This document shows positions 1 through 4,143 of a DNA stretch of 8,139 bases, piece by piece. How positions within the stretch are numbered: the stretch's first letter is position 1; every line of letters begins with the position of its first letter. This DNA is from Methylococcaceae bacterium NSM2-1 (GTDB taxonomy: Bacteria; Pseudomonadota; Gammaproteobacteria; Methylococcales; Methylomonadaceae), in NCBI GenBank assembly GCA_002256705.1, contig NQJI01000050.1:1-8139 (forward strand), written 5' to 3'. The position numbers and the translations under genes are program-made. A model generated the notes under the pieces. That model worked only from the letters and a program-made list of their open reading frames with translations. It did no database searches and was not told the DNA's origin.

Positions 1-303
1 CATCTGGGGATCAAGAACCCTAACGTAACCTGAGCCATTTGTAGCGGTGAATGTTGTGAAAGCTCCACCCTGAACTGCCACCAATTCCACATTTTCGCGT
101 GATGCCCAATAATATTTTCCACTGATCTGGCTAATGATACAGGCAAAGTTGGGTGCTTGGTCTTTTGGCACATCTGTCACTATGCGTTCAATGCCACCCT
201 CGCTGATATTGATCAACGGACGACCTTTAAAAAGGGTGACTGAGTCAGCAGTAGCCGATGCACTAAAACTAGCAAGAGCCAGAATGAATATTAATGTTTT
301 CAC
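1..303 (-). CDS. Integron cassette gene: exported protein of unknown function, 3' end outside window
   Basis: An uninterrupted frame of 101 codons runs from a GTG at 303 to the window edge, so the C-terminus is missing. The start is supported by a GGAGA ribosome binding site (309-313) 5 bases upstream. It is also supported by the protein it yields: a short basic N-terminus (VKT), a hydrophobic core (LIFILALASFSASA) and an Ala-x-Ala cleavage site before DSVTLF, which is a Sec signal peptide. The mature part seen (about 80 residues) is mixed in character, with one Cys (about residue 55), aromatic residues in GKYYWAS and a Thr/Gly-rich TFTATNGSG stretch. I recognise no family. The start lies 18 bases after the attC of the neighbouring cassette, the usual layout of an integron cassette, so I infer a second cassette read in the same direction as the 385-903 gene. 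The GTG start makes it easy to miss. Confidence 0.72.
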   Translation of the reverse strand, partial: MKTLIFILALASFSASATADSVTLFKGRPLINISEGGIERIVTDVPKDQAPNFACIISQISGKYYWASRENVELVAVQGGAFTTFTATNGSGYVRVLDPQM

Positions 304-320
304 TAAAGTCTCCGTAGTTG

Positions 321-380
321 GCCTAATGTCTGAATTAAGGGGCACGCTTTAGCGCGTCCCGCTTGAATGATGGGTTAGCC
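321..380 (-). other. attC recombination site of an integron cassette (about 60 bp, core triplet altered)
   Basis: Read on the - strand, the site begins with GGCTAAC (380-374) and ends with ATTAGGC (327-321). Between them lie TTCAAGC and CTTAATTCA boxes around a GC-rich stem, as in short chromosomal attC sites. TTCAAG pairs with CTTAA leaving the C unpaired, which matches the extrahelical base of attC hairpins. GGG pairs with CCC, and CGCGC pairs with GCGTG around a TAAA loop. The site lies 4 bases after the stop codon of the 385-903 gene and 17 bases before the GTG of the next gene. One oddity is that the expected GTT of the right core (GTTRRRY) reads ATT, changing the conserved crossover triplet. 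The left core also departs from consensus (GTTAGCC on the + strand). Recognition is from the arrangement and pairing, not from a model search. Confidence 0.83.
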
Positions 381-918
381 GTGCTCATGGCTTAAGACCC
401 CCGAATAATTTTGATAACCAGCCAGCAGAGGCGTTCCCGATGTTGCGGATCAGACCTCGTTTCCGTTCTGCGAAGCTAGCACGCAAGGAAAGCGCAATGT
501 CATTTGAGATTGCGCCGAGCTTAGCCTCAAGCTTCGCAATACACTCTGGAGCTGCATTTGGTGAGCCAGCGAGGTTTGCCTCTCGTTTAACGTGTTCGAT
601 GCAGCTGTCAAAGAGCGATTGAAGTTGGTCTGGTGAGGTGCGGACCAATTCTTCGACCCACGATTGACTGGTTAACAATGATTGCACCACCGCCCACCGA
701 TATTGTTCAAGTACGACCTTACCCAGAGAATCGAGGGCGTTGGAGCAGAGGGCAGCGACCCCAAGAATAGTATTGCCTGAGCGAAGGAGACCGTTGGCAG
801 CATTCTTTCTCTTCAGTGCTTCAATGTCAGCTGGCAACGAATTGATTAGCTTTGCCTGCTCGGCTTCGATCTTGGCGTTTGCGATGTTGCGGAGTTCACC
901 CATATGCTCGACGCCTAA
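327..918 (-). mobile_element. Integron gene cassette, first position
   Basis: The cassette is bounded by the crossover point in GTTAGGC (919-913) on the integrase side and by the altered core ATTAGGC (327-321) of its attC on the other side, giving about 592 bp. It carries one gene (385-903) whose start codon lies 15 bases into the cassette and whose stop is 4 bases from attC, leaving almost no non-coding space. This is the standard cassette plan. The promoter would normally be supplied from the attI/intI side; I cannot fix one by eye. Confidence 0.75.
385..903 (-). CDS. Integron cassette gene: helical protein of unknown function
   Basis: A complete 172-residue protein that I do not recognise. 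It looks almost entirely alpha-helical. Residues 1-36 are charged and heptad-like (KIEAEQAKLINSL, IEALKRK). Residues 40-70 are more hydrophobic (NTILGVAALCSNALDSLGKVVL) but too broken for a clear membrane helix. Residues 80-130 hold an acidic/basic helix pair. The C-terminus is basic and then amphipathic (GWLSKLFGGL, about 160-170). There are three Cys residues and no obvious catalytic motif. The ATG at 903 follows the cassette boundary GTTAGGC by only 9 bases and has no convincing Shine-Dalgarno sequence, which is common for first cassettes. The frame fills the cassette between attI and attC, so it is very likely the real gene. A toxin-antitoxin, phage-defence or surface-adaptation role, frequent for cassettes, would be a guess only. 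Confidence 0.72.
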   Translation of the reverse strand: MGELRNIANAKIEAEQAKLINSLPADIEALKRKNAANGLLRSGNTILGVAALCSNALDSLGKVVLEQYRWAVVQSLLTSQSWVEELVRTSPDQLQSLFDSCIEHVKREANLAGSPNAAPECIAKLEAKLGAISNDIALSLRASFAERKRGLIRNIGNASAGWLSKLFGGLKP

Positions 919-974
919 CTATAATTTAGACACACTTTCAGGTGTCCATTAAAATTTAATAAACGGTGCATAAC
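913..974 (-). other. Candidate attI insertion site
   Basis: Read on the - strand, the stretch starts with GTTATGCACCG and ends in TCTAAATTATAGTTAGGC. The final GTTAGGC (919-913) is a consensus core site. Spacing and end motifs recall the class 1 attI site, which runs from GTTATGGAGCAG to CCTAAAACAAAGTTAGGC over 58 bases, against 62 here. It lies between the first cassette and the divergent integrase remnant, exactly where attI belongs. The class 1 comparison is from memory; attI sites diverge strongly between integrons, so the boundaries are approximate. Confidence 0.6.
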
Positions 975-1004
975 ACTACTTCAATGTATGATCGATAGTT
1001 GAAT

Positions 1005-1035
1005 TTGGAATAAATCTACATAACCACATTATAAA
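1005..1035 (+). promoter_or_regulatory. Weak candidate promoter of the integrase remnant
   Basis: TTGGAA (1005-1010) and TATAAA (1030-1035) are separated by 19 bases and lie 12 bases before the ATG of the intI fragment. The spacing is longer than ideal and the surrounding DNA is A/T-rich, so chance matches are likely. No clear LexA box is seen. Confidence 0.2.
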
Positions 1036-1047
1036 TAACAAGCTGTT

Positions 1048-1158
1048 ATGGGAAATATAAATACACCTATACAACATAGTCCAAAACTGCTTGATCAGAT
1101 TCGTGAGCGTATTTGTGTAAAGCATAACAGTATTCGCACTGAAACGTAATTTGTATAG
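1048..1158 (+). pseudogene. intI: Integron integrase, N-terminal remnant
   Basis: From ATG 1048 the frame reads MGNINTPIQHSPKLLDQ and continues IRERICVKHNSIRTE before TAA at 1147-1149 and TAG at 1156-1158. The block PKLLDQIRERI...H.SIRTE is the hallmark N-terminus of IntI tyrosine recombinases; in IntI1 the corresponding text is VKVLDQLRERI...H.SLRTE. The next expected residues (QxYVxW) are only hinted at by FV after the first stop. Everything further is missing: the rest of the DNA-binding domain, the integron-specific insert and the catalytic R...H-x-x-R...Y residues. About 33 codons of a usual 320-340 remain, so the gene is dead. Its orientation, divergent from the cassettes and adjacent to a GTTAGGC attI core, is that of a normal integron platform. 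Confidence 0.82.
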
Positions 1159-1165
1159 CCGTATA

Positions 1166-1227
1166 GGGTAGGCAACGCTTTTCTTCCCACCTTTTATCGC
1201 TTATATCGGTGGGCAAAAAGCCTGCCC
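1166..1227. repeat. Imperfect inverted repeat, dispersed-repeat-like
   Basis: The arm GGGTAGGCAACGCTTTTC continuing TTCCCACC (1166-1191) is inverted, with mismatches, as GGTGGGCAAAAAGCCTGCCC (1208-1227) around a 16-base loop. It begins within about 10 bases of where integrase homology ends. The GGGTAGGCAACG...CCCACC wording resembles small intergenic repeats found in many copies in some gammaproteobacterial genomes, but I cannot count copies here. It could also act as a hairpin in RNA. Confidence 0.5.
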
Positions 1228-1261
1228 AGTACTTGGCTTCAAAGTGAAATCAGCAGTACCC

Positions 1262-1298
1262 TTGTCGTATCATTAATGGTGGCAATTATGATACCATT
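1262..1298 (+). promoter_or_regulatory. Promoter with nested palindromes, probable toxin-antitoxin operator
   Basis: A possible -35 TTGTCG (1262-1267) and a good -10 TATGAT (1287-1292) are 19 bases apart. Two inverted repeats overlap them: GTATCAT (1267-1273) with ATGATAC (1288-1294), and AATGGT (1275-1280) with ACCATT (1293-1298). Ribbon-helix-helix antitoxins typically bind paired palindromic half-sites over their own promoter, so these are good operator candidates. Transcription would begin only a few bases before the toxin ATG at 1304. Confidence 0.5.
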
Positions 1299-1303
1299 GA
1301 CCG

Positions 1304-1726
1304 ATGAGAATTGTTGTCGATACCAATATTTTTTTGGGTGCGTGTTTGGGTGCGGGGCCTGCTAGCGCTGTGATTGCTGCCTGTCTGCACGGGCAGGCGA
1401 CTCCTTTGATGGGAAACGCGCTGTTCAATGAGTACGAAGATGTGCTTGCTCGAACCGAACTTTTCTCGCAAAGTCGGCTCAATTACGAAGAGCGTAGCGA
1501 ATTGTTGGATATTTTTCTCTCTGTTTGTGAATGGACGCGAATCTACTACGGTTGGCGCCCCAATTTACCCGACGAAGGTGATAACCATTTGATTGAGTTA
1601 GCTGTTGCAGGGAACGCAAAATATATCGTGACCCGAAATATTCGCGATGTATCCAGGATGGAACTGAATTTTCCGAATCTGGTGGTACTTACACCTGAAG
1701 CCTTTTTAAAGGATTTACAATTATGA
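1304..1726 (+). CDS. PIN-domain toxin (putative ribonuclease, COG1569-type)
   Basis: A 140-residue PIN protein, full length for the family. The acidic metal-binding residues are in order: Asp6 in VVDTNIF, Glu43 in NEYEDVL, Asp93 in PDEGDNHLIELA and Asp115 in TRNIRDV, with VVLTPEAFL closing the fold. PIN toxins are Mg-dependent ribonucleases that cleave tRNA, rRNA or mRNA when the antitoxin is lost; the target here cannot be read from sequence. The gene is followed directly by a small ribbon-helix-helix gene whose ATG overlaps the toxin stop by 4 bases (ATGA), so the two form one translationally coupled unit with the toxin first. The start at 1304 gives the canonical beta-strand MRIVVDTN at the N-terminus, but no Shine-Dalgarno sequence precedes it. 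With the predicted promoter so close, the mRNA may be nearly leaderless. Confidence 0.88.
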   Translation: MRIVVDTNIFLGACLGAGPASAVIAACLHGQATPLMGNALFNEYEDVLARTELFSQSRLNYEERSELLDIFLSVCEWTRIYYGWRPNLPDEGDNHLIELAVAGNAKYIVTRNIRDVSRMELNFPNLVVLTPEAFLKDLQL

Positions 1727-1962
1727 CGGCATTAACCATAAGACTACCCGATGACAAGTATCGTCGCCTCAAAGAAGTTGCACAACAGCGAGGCACCAGT
1801 GTCAATCGTTTGATCGATGAAATGACCACATTGCTGCTAGCCGACATGGATACGGAAACACGTTTTCTGGTCCGGGCAGAGCGAGGGCGTGGGAAAGTAG
1901 AGAGAGGTTTGGAGTTGCTCGAAAAAGGTCTAAGTCAATCAGATTTCTCCAAAGTGGGTTGA
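1723..1962 (+). CDS. Ribbon-helix-helix antitoxin
   Basis: A 79-residue protein with a ribbon-helix-helix (CopG/HicB-like) DNA-binding fold. The strand TALTIRLPDD covers residues 2-11, helix A about 11-24 (DKYRRLKEVAQQRG) and helix B about 26-42 (SVNRLIDEMTTLLLADM). A charged tail (about 44-79, RAERGRGKVERGLELLEKGL) is probably the part that wraps the toxin. It is the expected antitoxin and autorepressor of the upstream PIN toxin, sharing the ATGA stop/start overlap. The likely targets are the palindromes at 1267-1298. The family identification is firm; the pairing is inferred from adjacency and known families. Confidence 0.85.
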   Translation: MTALTIRLPDDKYRRLKEVAQQRGTSVNRLIDEMTTLLLADMDTETRFLVRAERGRGKVERGLELLEKGLSQSDFSKVG

Positions 1963-2226
1963 ATATATCCACAATATCCTTTCTTCAACGGGCGCTTTTA
2001 CCGACCCAAGCTGTGTGAAATCGTGAAATCTGGTCGAAATTCAGCAAATAGTGTCGATGTGCGCTGAATGAAGGGAAAAGCCGGGTAGGGGATGTGCTAG
2101 TGTACCTTTTTGGTAATCACCTAAGTTGATGCCCATGAAATCAAAAAAACGTTTGCTCACATAACGATACTACGATACTTTTTGCCATAACCGTCACGAT
2201 AATCTGCATCATCCGTCATAATTTCC
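1963..2226. other. Intergenic region before thiD, no gene recognised
   Basis: No coding frame with family character is visible. Minor structure includes a tandem GTGAAATC pair (2015-2022, 2023-2030), an inverted ATTCAGC/GCTGAAT pair (2039-2045, 2063-2069) and two loosely similar 19-base blocks starting CATAAC (2160-2178 and 2186-2204). A weak promoter for thiD could be TTGCTC (2153-2158) with ATACTT (2175-2180). No TPP riboswitch landmarks (CTGAGA, ACCCTTTGAACCTGAT-like) and no clear terminator are seen. Confidence 0.4.
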
Positions 2227-2237
2227 AAGGAAGCCCA

Positions 2238-3029
2238 ATGTCCTCTAATCGCCCCGTTGTACTCTCGTTTTCCGGCCATGATCCTAGCGGAGGGGCTGGC
2301 GTACAGGCGGATATTGAGACTCTGGTTAGTCATCAGTGTCATTCCGCCAGTGTTATTACTGCCTTGACCGAGCAGGATACCCGGAATGTCAAAAAGCTTA
2401 TTCCGCAAAGCCCGGAAAATATTATCAGTCAGGCGAATACCTTACTGGATGACTTGCATGTTAATGCCATCAAAATCGGCTTGATCGGGCATCATGAAAC
2501 GGCAATTGCCATTTATGCGATTTTAAAACAACACCCGCACATACCGGTTATTTTAGATCCGGTTTTGGCTGCGGGCGGTGGCACTGAATTATCCAATGAC
2601 CGGCTTATTGGAACGATTGTTGACTTTCTGTTGCCTTGCACCACCGTGCTAACACCCAACAGCGAAGAAGCCCGCAAACTGGCCGGATTTGATGATCTTG
2701 ATGAATGTGGCATGGAATTGCTGGAACAAGGTTGTGAATATGTACTGATTACGGGAACGCATGAAACGACGCCCTCGGTTAATAATCAACTGTTTTATGA
2801 CAACCGGTGCTGGGAAACCTACACATGGGATAGGTTGCCGGCCAGTTATCATGGCTCCGGTTGCACGCTGGCTACCAGCATTGCTGCCTTGATGGCTCAT
2901 GGGCTGGAGCCTGTTCAAGCCGTCATGGAAGCCCAGGAGTATACCTGGAATTCATTAAACAGCGCTTATCAACCGGGCAGAGGCCAGTACATTCCCAATC
3001 GGTTTTTCTGGATGGAGGAAGATACATGA
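2238..3029 (+). CDS. thiD: Hydroxymethylpyrimidine/phosphomethylpyrimidine kinase
   Basis: A 263-residue ribokinase-fold enzyme that phosphorylates HMP and then HMP-P to HMP-PP, the pyrimidine half of thiamine, in the cytosol. The family signature GHDPSGGAGVQAD lies at residues 13-25, with TALTEQDT (41-48), the LDPVLAAGGG segment (106-115), TPNSEEARKLAG (139-150) and the anion-hole/catalytic HGSGCT (205-210). Length is normal for ThiD. The start is fixed by AAGGAAG (2227-2233), 4 to 6 bases before the ATG. Its stop overlaps the start of thiE (ATGA, 3026-3029), so the two are co-translated. The GGG in LDPVLAAGGG and the acidic ECGMELLEQG stretch are minor variants. A pyridoxal kinase is a conceivable relative, but the signature and the thiE partner favour ThiD. 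Confidence 0.94.
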   Translation: MSSNRPVVLSFSGHDPSGGAGVQADIETLVSHQCHSASVITALTEQDTRNVKKLIPQSPENIISQANTLLDDLHVNAIKIGLIGHHETAIAIYAILKQHPHIPVILDPVLAAGGGTELSNDRLIGTIVDFLLPCTTVLTPNSEEARKLAGFDDLDECGMELLEQGCEYVLITGTHETTPSVNNQLFYDNRCWETYTWDRLPASYHGSGCTLATSIAALMAHGLEPVQAVMEAQEYTWNSLNSAYQPGRGQYIPNRFFWMEEDT

Positions 3030-3649
3030 GATTTCCCGCCCGCGGACTTTACGCCATTACCCAGACGGATAATAAATCCGGCGATACCATTATTAGCGAA
3101 GTCATTGCAGCGATTAGAGGCGGCGCAGTGATTGTGCAGTATCGCGATAAAAATCCGGCTGACGCACCCTTTCTTGCAAGAGAGCTGGTTAAAATCTGCC
3201 ATCAGCATAAGGTCCCGCTTATTATTAACGACGATGTTGAGCTGGCTGCCAGGGTGGGCGCTGATGGTGTCCATATCGGCAAGGAAGACGGCGCTATTGC
3301 GCAGGCAAGAATGCGTTTAGGTAACGATGCCATCATAGGCGTTTCCTGTTATAACTTTGTCGAGCAAGCCATTGACGCACAAGGGCAGGGGGCTACTTAT
3401 GTTGCGTTCGGGCGTTTTTTCCCTTCTTCCTCAAAACCACTGGCTGCACCTGCGAAGATTGAAACGCTGCAACAGGCAAAACTGCTACTTAATATCCCTA
3501 TTGTCGCCATAGGCGGTATTCTGCCTGAAAATGGTTCACAATTACTGGCAGCGGGAGCCGATTTGTTAGCTGTCATCGGGGGACTGTTTGACAGCCAGCC
3601 GGAACAATCAGCCCGAGCCTATCAGGCATTATTTAATCGTCAGACCTAA
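3026..3649 (+). CDS. thiE: Thiamine phosphate synthase
   Basis: A 207-residue TIM-barrel enzyme that joins HMP-PP to the thiazole phosphate to give thiamine phosphate. Motifs in order are GLYAIT (7-12), VQYRDK (37-42, pyrophosphate contact), IINDD (67-71, Mg and substrate), GADGVHIGKED (78-88), GVSCYN (105-110), the AFGRFFPSSSK loop (about 127-137), IVAIGGI (159-165) and AVIGGLF near the C-terminus. Length is typical. The open frame extends further upstream, but the start at 3026 is chosen because it follows a strong GGAGGAAG (3014-3021), overlaps the thiD stop by 4 bases and begins at the conserved N-terminus. ThiD supplies its substrate, so the pair performs consecutive pathway steps. No further thi gene follows. 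Confidence 0.95.
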   Translation: MRFPARGLYAITQTDNKSGDTIISEVIAAIRGGAVIVQYRDKNPADAPFLARELVKICHQHKVPLIINDDVELAARVGADGVHIGKEDGAIAQARMRLGNDAIIGVSCYNFVEQAIDAQGQGATYVAFGRFFPSSSKPLAAPAKIETLQQAKLLLNIPIVAIGGILPENGSQLLAAGADLLAVIGGLFDSQPEQSARAYQALFNRQT

Positions 3650-3690
3650 GCACCTGAAAATGAATTAAACATGCCTAATGGAAAGAAACA

Positions 3691-3722
3691 GTCCACGAAA
3701 ACCACGAAAGGCACGAAAAAAA
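3691..3722 (+). repeat. Left CACGAAA-type repeat of the GxxExxY element
   Basis: GTCCACGAAA, ACCACGAAA and GGCACGAAAA follow one another, giving three CACGAAA units in 9- to 10-base steps. Without the middle unit, it is the exact reverse complement of 4105-4124. Repeats of this wording often flank GxxExxY-family genes in my recollection; I cannot verify that here. Confidence 0.65.
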
Positions 3723-4101
3723 TGGATGGAGAAATATGGCACAGCGAAGAATGCTGTGAGATACAAGGTGCGTTGTTTGAGGTTTATCGTGAAATGGGCT
3801 GTGGTTTTCTTGAGGCAGTCTATCAAGAGTGTCTGGAAAAGGGGTTATTTAAACGTGGGATGCCCTTTGTTGCACATCAAGTACTGAGACTTTTCTACAA
3901 AGGGGGAGATATTGAAGCAAACCTTTACCCCTGACTACATTTGTCATGAATCCATTATTGTTGAACTTAGCGCTTTCTGTCACAACGGCAGTACAGAAGG
4001 CGCTGGTACTGAACTTTCTTAAAACAACAGGAATGCCTCTGGGTTTACCGGTCAACTTTGGTTGCTACCACAAAGCAACGGTCGAACGGATTGTGTTATG
4101 A
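3722..4101 (+). pseudogene. GxxExxY-family protein, frameshifted twice
   Basis: Three consecutive reading frames together spell one GxxExxY-type protein of about 125 residues. Frame one from ATG 3722 gives IQGALFEVYREMGCGFLEAV with YQECLEKGL, containing the family's G-x-x-E-x-x-Y motif (GFLEAVY). Reading shifts at a run of five G (3902-3906); removing one G continues as KGEILKQTFTPDY and ESIIVELSA. Near 3970-3980 it shifts again to ALSVTTAVQKALVLNFLKTTG and finishes VNFGCYHK...VERIVL with TGA at 4099-4101. The end matches the usual family C-terminus (VLNYLKATG...INFG...RIVL). Two shifts in a short gene suggest genuine decay rather than one sequencing error. The family is small, nuclease-fold-like and without a settled role. 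The codons before 3722 come from the flanking repeat, so I do not count them. Confidence 0.83.
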
Positions 4102-4104
4102 AAA

Positions 4105-4124
4105 TTTTCGTGCCTTTCGTGGAC
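4105..4124 (-). repeat. Right inverted copy of the CACGAAA-type repeat
   Basis: TTTTCGTGCCTTTCGTGGAC is the exact reverse complement of GTCCACGAAAGGCACGAAAA. This matches the left repeat at 3691 onward once its middle unit is skipped. It begins 4 bases after the pseudogene stop and lies 20 bases downstream of the phr stop on the opposite strand. Confidence 0.65.
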
Positions 4125-4143
4125 AATTTTTTAATCATTCAGT

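Larger units (their letters stand above)
3691..4124. mobile_element. Possible small element: broken GxxExxY gene between inverted CACGAAA repeats
   Basis: About 434 bp are bounded by inverted copies of GTCCACGAAAGGCACGAAAA (left with one extra 9-base unit). They enclose only a decayed gene and sit between the convergent thiE and phr genes. Further out, AATTAAAC occurs on both sides in inverted orientation (3663-3670 and 4142-4149), though that may be chance since it overlaps the phr stop. No target-site duplication is evident and no transposase is present. Any mobility would have to be passive, so the mobile label is an inference. Confidence 0.4.

Noticed and set aside
134..352. 72-codon + strand frame at the left end
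   Set aside because: It overlaps the signal-peptide gene on the - strand and runs through the attC site; no start signal or family character.
1045..1062. CTGT followed by A/T-rich bases as a LexA box at the integrase start
   Set aside because: The second half-site ACAG is not present at the required spacing.
1273..1482. Overlapping - strand frames across the PIN toxin gene
   Set aside because: They are antisense shadows; the + strand frame has all PIN motifs.
1723..1962. Toxin-antitoxin pair as an integron cassette
   Set aside because: It lies on the integrase side of attI, in the opposite direction, and no attC follows it.
2105..2120. ACC-TTTTT-GGT as a terminator after the toxin-antitoxin genes
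   Set aside because: The stem is only 3-4 bp with the T run in the loop, too weak to call.
2861..3025. Upstream extension of the thiE frame to an ATG at 2861
   Set aside because: It lies wholly inside thiD in another frame, has no family similarity, and the start at 3026 has a strong ribosome binding site and the conserved N-terminus.
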